DNA of 64,000 nt from Pithys albifrons albifrons. Lineage: Eukaryota > Chordata > Aves > Passeriformes > Thamnophilidae. Within the stretch, counting starts at the first letter, position 1. Each line of letters begins with the position of its first letter. Made by a program: the position numbers and the translations under genes. Positions 50,281 to 60,680 of this stretch are shown here, piece by piece. The stretch covers positions 14,979,001 to 15,043,000 of the forward strand of contig NC_092470.1 of the NCBI RefSeq assembly GCF_047495875.1. Reading direction: 5' to 3'. A model generated the notes under the pieces. It was given only the letters and a program-made list of their open reading frames with translations. It was not told the origin of the DNA and searched no databases.

Positions 50281-50996
50281 GCTGGGTTTAATTTTCATGA
50301 ATGATGTTCTGATCTTTAACTGGAAGCCAAATGGGATTGGTTCACCTGAAAAGCAGATAAATCAAACCTCAATAACCCAGTTATGAAAAAACTTACACCC
50401 ACTGCCTACACTTCATAGTTTGGGCATTCGCATACAAAGGTAAAATGCAGATATAGGCAACAAGCAATTATAAAATATTCCCAATTGTGATTGTTCAGTC
50501 TCCCATTCCCAAAGCAAACCCAGTTCTTACTCTCCAACTCTGCAAAGCACTGCCTGTTCATCCACACTTGAACGCTTGTCTGACTTCACACGCATTTGCA
50601 AGGTGCCAGCCAGTGTGGTTTTCGTATTCTGTCCCTACATAGTTATATTTGTGGTAGCAGGCACAACATAAAAATGACACAGGGCTGCCAACACACACAT
50701 GGGCACACTGAGACTTCCCATTTTGGGCTTGCAGTAACATAGCACAGACTGCTTTACCCTGCACGTAGCTGGTCAGAGCTCAGCTAAATGTTCAGACAAG
50801 CAGATATCCCACATACCCCAGGCTCTTCTCCCTCTTCTACTACAAAGCAATCCCAGTGGGAGTGATGATGGCAAATTTTTATGTCATTTCTGCATCATCC
50901 AGGCTTCCCTGCACAGTGGCAAACCACTGTGTTCAGAACCAAATTCATCATGTTTGCACTGCTGCAGCAGCCAGTAAAGAACATGGAATAATGGCA

Positions 50997-51226
50997 TCAT
51001 AGAATGGTTTCAGTTGGAAGGGAGCTTAAAGAGTACCCATTCCAATGCTCCTGCCATGGGAAGGAACATTTTCCAAGAGATCGGGCTGCTCAAATCCCCA
51101 TCCAACCTGGCCTTGAACACCTCCAGGGTCAGGACATCTTACAGCTTCTCTGGGCAACCTATGCCTCACCAGCCCTACAGTAAGGAATTTCTTCTTAGGA
51201 CGAAGTCCTACCTCTGACACAGAGGC
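50997..51226 (-). mobile_element. CR1 LINE 3' fragment
   Basis: Plus strand begins atcatagaatggtttcagtt, continues tgctcctgccatgggaagga, then tccaacctggccttgaacac and cttctctgggcaacctatgc, and runs to agtaaggaatttcttcttag. A well preserved reverse-oriented CR1 3' end. Confidence 0.95.
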
Positions 51227-51338
51227 TGAGACACCAAGTAACCTGCTGCCTCTTGTTTCTTCATATGTGGGGACGAGGAAGAAACTCTGTTAAGGCCAAA
51301 AATAATTGTGTGAATCAACCCTCAGAATTGCTGAGGTG

Positions 51339-51354
51339 TTTTTTTTTTTTTTTT
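51339..51354. repeat. T16 homopolymer
   Basis: Sixteen uninterrupted T on the plus strand, about 110 nt beyond a CR1 fragment. Confidence 0.95.
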
Positions 51355-51621
51355 GTAACTCCATAAGCCAGTGCTTCAGACACAATCTAAACATGGAAAA
51401 ATTGAACCTCAACACAGTGACCCTTCAGAAGAGACATGCATTGCAAAACAATCAGTAGGAATGAAAACTCTTTTGTGACTGTATCTAAAAATGGTTGCAA
51501 TCAATGCAAATATAATCCCATCTATAAACATTTAATACCCAAAATGACATGAGAGCTTCATTCACCACTTGTTCCAGTTGTCCTTCTCCATCAGCTGATT
51601 TTATTTCCTATGTCATGACTG

Positions 51622-51774
51622 AGTCACCATCCCTGGAGGTATTAAAATGACATGTAGACGTGGCACTCATGGACATGCTTCAGTGGTGGACTTCTCAGTG
51701 CTGGGTTAATGGTTGGACTTGACGATTTTAAGGGTCTTTTCAACCTAATCAGCTCTATGATTCTATGATTATTC
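51622..51774 (+). mobile_element. CR1 LINE 3' end, forward orientation
   Basis: Reads ggacatgcttcagtggtgga, then gtgctgggttaatggttgga, then gggtcttttcaacctaatca, and ends ctatgattctatgatt. This is a different CR1 subfamily 3' end with its terminal repeat intact. Confidence 0.93.
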
Positions 51775-53814
51775 AGTTCCCTGTCTTGAAATGAAGCAAA
51801 GAACATATTCATCTACCACTTAAACTACAGCTTGTCTAAGTCAATCTGCAACCCAAACTGAAAGCTGTTTGGTGCTTTGTAGGTATCTTGATAAAATTTC
51901 AATCAGATCAAACCCTCTTGATGGATCCAATTTGGGTTTGTTTTTGTTGTAAGGGAATTTACTTGCTTTTTAATGCTTGACACTTAAGAAACCCTGTCCC
52001 TCTTAACTCCCCAAAATACAATCACCTAGCTAACATATAGTTTTATTTCAGTACTTTAATTAAAACCAAATCCAATAAAAACCCCACCCCCAGCTCCCTC
52101 ATTAAAGGTCTGATCCAACTCCCATTAACGTCAAGAGATGATCTGCCACTGACGCACTCTAGTGCTGGCTGGGATCCTTAGATCATCAAAATTTAATTTC
52201 ATCTACCAGTTATGTTATAGAAACCAGATAAAACATGAAGAACAACTGAAAATCGAGCTAAAGTTGATTGCAGCTATAGCTGTCACCAGCACCCTCCTAT
52301 TTTAAACATCTGTAGCCAGTACAGTCTGCGTTGGGAGCAGCAACGCGTGCACACACGCACACATATATGGACACTGAGTCATTTGCAGGGACAGACAGTA
52401 TAACCCACAGTTTTGAAACTCCATTAGGAAAATGCTAGTTGGAACTAACAAGAGCCACATTTTGTTATAAAACCTGAGCTTTGCTCAAACAAGAATTAAT
52501 TTAAGGAACTGATGACATCAGAAATACTAAAGTCAGATCATTCTAGTGAATTACATTTCAACTAAGGCATTCAGATTCTCTTTATAAAGAAAAAGATTGT
52601 GTTTTTTATTAGCAACTATGACTGTCAAGGGTACCAGACCTTCTCCCAAGAATTATTAACCAGTCATTTCATTCAAGTAGAGTGTGCACAATAAATCAAC
52701 ATTTTTAATGACTCACAGGATGTCTAGATACTGAATCCCATGGGATTCAACCCTCAAACAGTATCATTAACATAAGAGTTCAAAAATACTAAAAAAAATT
52801 GAGTTGGTAGAGAAAACAACTTACAGTTATTTGTGTCACTGAAAACCAAAACATAGGTTGAATTAAAGGAAAATACTTTCATCCCTAAACAGAGCAAGTT
52901 AACAAAAGCCAAGTCTATTTTAGTGCAGATAAAGTAGGACAAGAATGAATTGAAAATAAATTTGTTGTGTGTTCTCCTCCTGACTTGGAAACAAAAGCAT
53001 GAAGCAAAAATTCTCAAAGAGGAAGCCATACAATCATGCAGAATATCACTGCTTCAGCTAAGAAAAAAGGGAGAGGGAAAGGAAATGCTCTTCCAGGAGT
53101 TAAGATCTCTAAGTTGGGCTGTGTTTTGCAGTCCCTCTGGCTGCTCTCCTATTTCCATTCACTCTGCCAGGAAACTGCTGAAGCTCCAAAAAGCTGTTAT
53201 GGAGACAGGACATTCCCAGACTGCCATTGTGCCATTTGGTGGAGCACTTGCTAATTTTAGATTAGAGAGGGAATGCACTGGGCCAATTAGCCAAGAACCA
53301 CTCCTGACTCTTGCTCCAACCTATCCTCAGAAAAATTCACACCCAAACAACAAGACCGACACCACCACCCTTCAAACACAAACGAGAAACAAGAGGCAAA
53401 AGAGGATACACTATGCCTTTTTTTGTCAGAATACATCTTTCAGTGGGGGCACATGTGCATTTCAACCCCAAAAACAACCACTGGAAATGAAAACTTTTGC
53501 CCCCTATGCAGAAAACCCACCTGAGAGGGTTCTAAACAAGGAGGCGACTGTTTTATGGCAGAGAGCAAGAAAGACAGACAGGAAGCAATCCCGAAGAGTG
53601 CATGCCACAAGATATTATCTAGCTGCAGAGATAACATTTGGCACGAAATGGTTTGATAACATTCAAAACCATCTCCACAGTGAAGAGCCAGAGCTCTCCC
53701 ACCTGTCCCTCCTCTCTGTGCAGCCCAGCTGGGGACACAGATACAGCAGAGAACAGATTGACCCACAGGAGACAGGGAAAGGAACCCATAAATAAATGCA
53801 CACAAACACCATAC

Positions 53815-53895
53815 CTTTAACAACACAACATCTACAGTCCTGTCCACCTTGGAGATGTCGCACAGGCTGTACCGCCTCTTGTGGCGTTCGTACAT
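53815..53895 (-). CDS. AKAP13: Candidate alternative first coding exon B
   Basis: On the minus strand ATG at 53895-53893 (A at -3) opens 27 codons, MYERHKRRYSLCDISKVDRT then VDVVLLK. They end at donor TTAAAG|gtatgg in phase 0, compatible with the phase-0 exon at 44515 (join ..VVLLK-INRESW). An in-frame TGA at 53979-53977 lies upstream, so this is the first in-frame ATG. Composition is coding-like and CpG-enriched against the surrounding intron. RRYS is a PKA-type motif. If transcribed, it would replace the large N-terminal RII-binding region. I do not recognise the peptide and have no transcript support. Confidence 0.5.
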
Positions 53896-53936
53896 TTTGT
53901 CCAAAAAGCCGGGAGCGGAGGAGCAGAGCCCACCAT
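53832..53936 (-). other. Overlapping upstream ORF in exon B leader
   Basis: ATG at 53936-53934 (T at -3, G at +4) opens 34 codons out of frame with the main ATG at 53895 and ends at TAG 53834-53832, inside the exon. A separate start-stop ORF (ATG TGA) lies at 53982-53977. Both would reduce main-ORF translation if the leader includes them. Confidence 0.4.
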
Positions 53937-54090
53937 GAACCCCGGGCTGACCACGGCCAGGCACTCTCCACACCTCTCACATTCGTGCTCAGAGGAGTCC
54001 CCGTGTCTCAGCACAGCAGCCTCTCCGAGCTCCTCAACAGGAAAAAGAAAATCCCAGAGCTGCGACCGGCTGATAAAGTCTTCTCGGAAC
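53896..54090 (-). promoter_or_regulatory. CpG-enriched 5' leader/promoter of exon B
   Basis: Together with the exon, about a dozen CpGs occur in 270 nt while the intron around is nearly CpG-free. No TATA box is obvious at a fixed distance. The transcription start cannot be set from sequence. Confidence 0.4.
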
Positions 54091-54629
54091 AGATTTGCTT
54101 ACACAGGCAACGCAGGAACTTATAGCGAACAAAAGATATTTGAAGATAGCTTTATACATATAGGATTACTTTTTTTGCAACTGCTAAGAATGGTATCAGC
54201 CTTCCTGTTATAGTAATAATAAAAGAATGTTTTCCAGACAACTTTGATATCCAAAAAGCACCAGAACAAAAATCCTGCCTGAAAAGAGAACAAAAGCCAG
54301 ATGTGTGCAGCAGGAACCCTGACACTCCAGGAAGAAAGGGAGAAGGTAGGCTCAGCCACGACGGGTCTAATTCAGGAAAAAAAAGAAAAACAAAAAAAAA
54401 AAGCCAATCACTGTATCCAACGTAAATACTGTCACCAACGTGTTTTGTCTTTCACACCCTCATTCACTGAAACAAAAAAAAAAAATCTACTTTTCTCCTT
54501 TCTAGTCAGTCCACTGTTCACCAGGCAGGAGGGCTCGGTTTTGTGTTAAGTTTAAATTTCTGATGACAGCACAGGGCAAAAGGAAAGAAAATAATAAAAT
54601 AAAGCCACTCCCCTCCCGATTTGGGCCGG

Positions 54630-54637
54630 GACGTCAC
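54630..54637. promoter_or_regulatory. CRE-like site (GACGTCAC / GTGACGTC)
   Basis: Seven of eight positions of the TGACGTCA CREB/ATF palindrome, next to CCGGG. It is about 735 nt upstream of the exon B ATG on the minus strand, in the only other G+C-rich stretch nearby. Confidence 0.35.
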
Positions 54638-54731
54638 TGCTAGCCTTTTTAGTCCTGCACCAGTGTTCTCCCAGCTTTCAAATTTTCTTTGCAGTTGTGG
54701 GAGCATGATTCAGAGAGGAAAAAAAAATGAA

Positions 54732-54760
54732 GGGGGGGGGGGGGGGGGGGGGGGGGGGGG
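54732..54760. repeat. G29 homopolymer
   Basis: Twenty-nine uninterrupted G on the plus strand (C29 on the gene strand), about 840 nt upstream of the exon B ATG. It can in principle form G-quadruplex DNA; its length is likely variable and hard to sequence accurately. Confidence 0.95.
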
Positions 54761-57700
54761 AGAAAAAGTAGCAGCTTTTCTTTGCCAGCCTCTTCCACCT
54801 CCGGCTGCAGGCATTCAGCATGTCTGTTCAGTCCAAAAACAGACTGAGAGAAAAGGGATGTCTTTGGAGAGGTTAAAAGACTCTCCTACTCCCTCAGGCC
54901 AGGTGAATCAAAGACAGTTTCAGGGTTAATGCTTTCCTAAACCAGGAATGGAAACTTATGATTTAATCAGTGCACATGAAAAAAAAAAGGAAATCAGCCA
55001 TTTAGTTTTTTTGTTTTGTTTGCAACACTAAAAGATTTCAGCTACTACTTGTCCAGAAAAGACATTTTCCCCTCTTTTTCCTAGGTTAAAAGGCAGAGCT
55101 TTTTTTTTAAGAAAAAAACAAACCAAAAAAAACCCCACCAAAAAACACCCTTAAGTTTTTCATGTTTCTAATGCTGGGCCAGCCGGAGCGACTCTCTGCT
55201 CTCAATAGCTCATTCACATCAGCTGGGCCCTGCACGCTCACTGCCACATGGTTTCCTGTTTTCAAACTGCCCCCTTGCAGCCCCCTCTGCTTTCCACCCC
55301 ACCCTGACCTCTCCAGGGACGAAATCTTTCCATACTTCCCTGGCTTTAGACATTCTCTCATTCACTGATTCAAAAGGGAATTGGGGGTGGTTCAAAATGA
55401 AGAAAAAAAAAAAGAAGAAATGGGGAAGTGGGGTCTTCTTTGACTGGGAGTTTGTAACAACCAGAACTTGCTGCTTTGCTAAATAAAAAAGCTGAAAATG
55501 CAGGAATTTTTAATCGCATGTTGCAAAGCAGGAAATACAGAATTGGAAACAGCACTTATAAACCCAAGGTTTATTTGCCAATCTCCAAAAGCCATCCTCA
55601 ACAGCACTGGGCAAACTGGCCCACCTGCTGTTGCTGGGATTTGTCCCTCTCCTAAAGCTTAGTTAGGGGTTGTTGGTCTTTTCATCCAGTCCTGGAGGGT
55701 GGTCCTGGTCCCCTGGTTGTATAAGGAGCTTTACAAACACCATCTCAAACTCTGGCAAAGGTGACTCAAACCCTGCAGCCTGCTGAAATGGAGAAAAAGC
55801 ATGTTTTCAGCATTTGAGTGCAAGATGAGTCTTCCAAAGGAAATCTAAACCCATCTGCTGCAAACAGGCACTCTGGCTCCTCTCTTCCCAGTGCTATAGA
55901 GTCTTCTGGCTGTCGAAAAACATTGCACCACTGCCTGCCTGTGAGTAACACAGGAACTGACTCTCCTCCATGTCTGTTTGGTAGAACATCAAAAAATCAG
56001 GAATTTACAGAACCACAACATACTATTTTGGGCTCCTGGATGACACCCCCAATCCGTACAGATTACACAAAAGCAGAGTTACCCTCCAGATTAAGCAGGT
56101 TCAGTAAGCAAGCGAAGAAGAGCATCTTTTCCTAAGACCTGGTGACACAGTGGCGAACCCCCATGCCAAGGTCCACCTTGGAAATTGCTGTCCTCGTGTG
56201 CTGGACAGGATGGGGACTCGTCACGGATGAGCTGCCCCAGGTAAGGGACACAGGTACACTCTTACCTAGTCAATGCGAGGTATCTCCCCCAACTTTCATC
56301 AGGCTCCAGTCTCTCCCTCACAACCCAAAGCTTCATCTCCACCACACCACTGAACTGAGGAGGATCTCTACGAAGCTCTCTTACAGCTACAATCCCTGGC
56401 TCGAGATCTCAGCCAATGACACTGTTCTCTTCAACAACAAGCGAAGCTTCTGCTTTCAGTATTAGGACACACATGAAATGTAGTCGTACTTTGGGGACTT
56501 TCTGGAGGCACCAGTTTTCTCCACAAGTAATGAATCCCAGCAATCATGTGCCTGTCGAGATGAGGAATCAGAAATGGCTGTGACAGCATTCCAGGCCTTC
56601 AAACACTACCATACAAGGCAGGGATTTCCTCAATCTAAATTTACAAGACAGGAACCTATAAACAAAGTGTGTGAATTTAGTTCAGGTGTAAGAATTTGCA
56701 ACAGTCACCGTGTCTTAATGATGCTCAAATGTTTCACTGCAGATATTTTTGTTTTCAGATCAATTTAATTATGTCTGCTGGCATATACAGCCAACATTTA
56801 TCCAAATAACAATTGCACAACTCTGCCCAGATGCTCCATTTAAAGGACTTTACCTTTGATCCACAGAGTTCCTCTGGCAACCAGAAGGAGATGTTCAGGT
56901 ACAGGGCTCAAGTAATGCCCACCTTGCAGAGGAGACTGCCAGGTGAATATCCCTATGGACTGCAACAGTGCACCTTCCACGGAGATCCAAGACAGGTACA
57001 ACCTTTAGCTATACCAACACCCACTCTTCTGTAGCTGAAATGGTAAACATCTCCAGCCAAAGGAGAGAGGAGACACATTTGGAGATGTGCAACTTTCATA
57101 GCAGAAAGTTTAAAGAGGAGGCCAATCTTTGGATGGCCAAAAGCCACAAGTAACACAGTGTGTGATTTCATGGGGCAACAGGGAACTGAAAGCTCAGGTG
57201 GAAGGTGCAGACAGGTGGCAAGAGCTGGCTAAGGAAGCTGTCAGACAAATGGCCAGGCTGGGTGACTCTGGGCTCAGGATGTATCCCAGGAATTTGCACA
57301 TGTACCAGGACTGGATGCATGGCCATGCCCTGTCTGTGAATCAAGGTATGACCAGCCTTCCTCCATAATTATGTCTTGATCTAGTAAAGTTTGTCAACTG
57401 AACAAACTGAACACCTTGACTCTCCTACATCTACAGCCACCGAGAAAAAAGAATCAACACAAATAAACAAAAATCCCCCCCTTCCCTTCTGTTTTTCTTA
57501 AGATTCCAAATCCCTAATTTGTTCCAAGAGTTTTTTCTGTGGTTATGTTCCTGACTCACACTCAAGATCAGGAGGCTGGTGATGACTACAGTCCATCTCA
57601 TCTTCAATTCCAGACTACTGTTGAAGGATGGTGGGAAGGGGAAACGTGATATAAACAAATAGAAGATAATATGCCAGACATACTCTCCCTTGGGAGACCA

Positions 57701-60529
57701 TCACTCTCTTCCCACATTAGGTGGGGCTTTTGCTGCATTGTTTCAGGCTAGAAATCTTGCCTTGCACACAGCCTGACATCCACACAGGCACAGAAAGCAG
57801 ATGCAGAACACAGACTGAGCTGGGATGGAGCAGAACAAAGGTTTCCAGTCTCTTTTGTCCGGCTATTTAAGGTAGTCCTTGAATGCCATGTAAGTGTTTA
57901 GACAGTACACAGTATTTACACTCTGAAACACAATGAGTCAGACAATCAGAAGATAAAGATTAAATTAAAGAAACCTTGCTCTAACAAGTAAATAATTATC
58001 TTTTTTTGGCAAATTGCACAAAATGGAACAGAGACGTGAGCAGCAGCCCCAGCCACCGTCTGCTGATGCGACAGTTCTGGGCTCCTTATTGAAAACATCT
58101 GGAAGTGCTGAGCCGTTTAGTGCAGACAGGAGTTTGAAACTATCCAATCGTTTCATATCCAAACCAAAGTCCAGCGCTGCAGATTTCAAGGGAAGGAAAA
58201 GAGGGGGAATTAAAAAAAAAAAAAAAAGGGCACTTGATCACACCATATGATCTGTAACTCATCCAGATAAAACTCCTCCTCCTCCACTCGCTAACAGACC
58301 TCTTAATGACAAGGAAATCATGGTTATCCTGAAACAGACTGAACTATTGTTATCTGTTTCAAATTACTTTTGCCATATCGTTATGAAACACTGAAAATGA
58401 TGCAATCTGCAGAAACGCTCAAGCATATTAACTTTTTTCACTGCGCCTCTGATAGGAACTAATGGAGCAGCAGATGAAAAGGAAAATTCTGCCTGCTTTA
58501 AGCACGTCAAAATTCAATTTTGGGCACTAAAACCAGGAGATAATAAATTCCTCAGACAGTAAGAGAAAAGGATTACAATTTTAACTGCTTTTTTCTTAAA
58601 AGGAATCAGCTTTTTGGAACGGATTTTTAAAATGTTATGTTTCTGGCACTTGCACAGATAGACAAAACAAATTGCCTTTTTCCTAAAACTAAATAAGGCA
58701 AAACAAATCTGCAGTCTAACGCTGCAAAGCTTGCAAGAGGAGCACATCCTATGTGGAAGGGATCCACATCCACCGTGTCTGCTGCAAAGCAGGTCAGCAC
58801 TGCCCAGAGAAGACCAAGATGGATGCTCAAATGGGGATTTTGAAGCAGACCAGACAGCTGCTGACCACAGCGGGCACTTGCACCGCAGACCTTGGTAAAG
58901 ACCTCTGGGCTGTTAGATAATGCATTTCTCATATTTGCAGGAGCATTTTAAGACTGAGAGGAGCTTAGTGACCAATCCAATCCCACCCTGCCCATCTATC
59001 TGCATCCCTGTGGTGTCGTGGCACTTCGGTCCAGAGCTGCATTCCTCTGGCCATGGCATGACCCACCAGTGTGCCACCTTCTTCAAGGGGTGACCCCAAA
59101 AGGCTGGTTGTAATTTTGAATTCCCCTACCACGTAGGGCCTAGAAAGAAGAGGAATCACACAGAGGGACACAGACAGTCCCCCGTGACCAGGCATCACAA
59201 GGATCCCACCTGTGGCAAGCACTGCACTCCTGTTAAAGGAGAAGGGCAGAGATGCAGCAATAAACCTTCACAATCCTGGTCCTAAACCAACTCAATACTC
59301 ATTAGTTTGATTTAATCCTTGAGGCAAATCACTTAACCAACAAAAGTTCTATTCTTCAGCTTGAGTACCCCCACCTCTGTCTAAATTTCCCTATCTAAAT
59401 CATATCTTCACACAAAAGTCTGGAGAGAGACATTTCCTCACAGAGCAATATCACACTTTGGGATGACACGACTGAGTTGAATTTAATATCCAAACAACCC
59501 ACCATCCAGCTGCAGCCTGTATTTGAGCTCAAAGACAGAACTATCTAACAAACAGCTAAAGAGCCATGGGGGAATGAGGAGGGCTTGGAAAGCTGTCAGA
59601 GATATGGATACACGGAGTGTGTGTTTTGAGAAAATACAAAAATACCTTGAGAGACCTTCAGTCACTTCCTGACCTTCCCTTTTCTAATATTTCTCAGAGA
59701 CCTGGTGTACATTTTTCAGGAATTTCCATTGTCCAAATAACCTTCAAAAAATGCTGGAGCTTTGGTCTGCCACAGAGCATTCCAGAGGAAGTCAACTGCC
59801 CATCTTACTGTTCCCAAATGGCTACAAGAGAAACACATCCCACGCAAGAGATTAGCAACCCCTCAGCTGACTTTACATCACTGCAAGATCTAGTTCTTCC
59901 TTTACCAAAAATAATGGCAAATAAGGATGTCTGGCTGGCTGAAGTGCTGTGAGATCTTGGACCATGCCACAGATATTTATTTAGTGTGTTATGGGAGTTG
60001 AGAGAAATACTTCTGCTGTCAAACATTGGACATGTTGCTTTGCTCTGTGAATTCCAACAATGAAAATGGGGAGGGTAAAACATTGAGTGGATAAAGCAGG
60101 AACAGTCCCCAGAATAGGCTGTCAAGCATCACCTGAGCTATGAACAGCAGAAGCAAACCACCCTCCCCAAAGCAACCCGGGATGCACGTTTCCTGTGTTC
60201 TCCAGGATGTCAGCTGCTCCCATGCTCAGGCACTTCCTTCCCACCAGGGCATGGGGTCTAATGACCTATAGATTGGGTCAAACACCGAAAATATGAGGAC
60301 TTTCATATAAGAATAACCTAATTTGCAACTAAGACATTTGGATGAGAAATTATGCTTTGGGTTTCACAGCTGGCTCAGCCCATCCTCAAGCTGCTCCTGA
60401 AGAAAAAGCATTCAGTACTCTGATCTCATCCAACACTAAAGTTGGGCATGGTAGCTTTGCTTAAGTTTCTCTTCACATTTTTCAGTTGCTGGTAATGAAC
60501 ATGTGAATTTTGCACGCACAAAGTGAGCA

Positions 60530-60680
60530 ACCCTAAAATTAACTCAGTTGGACAGAGCACAGTGCTAATAATACAGAGTTGTGGGTTTGATCCCCATAAG
60601 GGCCATTCACTAAAGCATTGGACTCAATGACCTTTATGGGTCCCTTCCAACTCAGAATATTCTGTGATTCTGTGATGATC
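60530..60680 (+). mobile_element. tRNA-Ile-derived SINE with CR1-like tail (TguSINE1 type)
   Basis: The head resembles tRNA-Ile: A box taactcagttggacagagc (60540-60558), anticodon region gctaataat with AAT at 60567-60569, B box ggtttgatcc (60584-60593), then gggcca. The tail runs ggactcaatgacctttatgg, gggtcccttccaactcagaa and ends attctgtgattctgtgat, i.e. a CR1 3' end usable by CR1 reverse transcriptase. Such a SINE is known from zebra finch. Substitutions in the tRNA part show it is a retroposed copy, not a working tRNA. Confidence 0.88.

Larger units (their letters stand above)
44516..53814 (-). other. Long intron or inter-promoter region, left part
   Basis: 9.3 kb without an exon I can support. 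It contains CR1-derived fragments at about 46030-46175, 50997-51226 and 51622-51774, a T16 run at 51339-51354, and an A+T-rich near-palindrome at 50264-50280. The rest is unremarkable intron sequence. Confidence 0.75.

Noticed and set aside
53440..53814. Continuation of exon B frame past the donor (177-codon frame on the minus strand)
   Set aside because: It reads through a good GT donor into low-complexity hydrophobic sequence; the coding-like part ends at 53815. Its apparent start at 53973 is GTG, not ATG.
60530..60605. tRNA-Ile gene
   Set aside because: Stem positions are mutated and it is fused to a CR1-like tail, so it is the head of a SINE.
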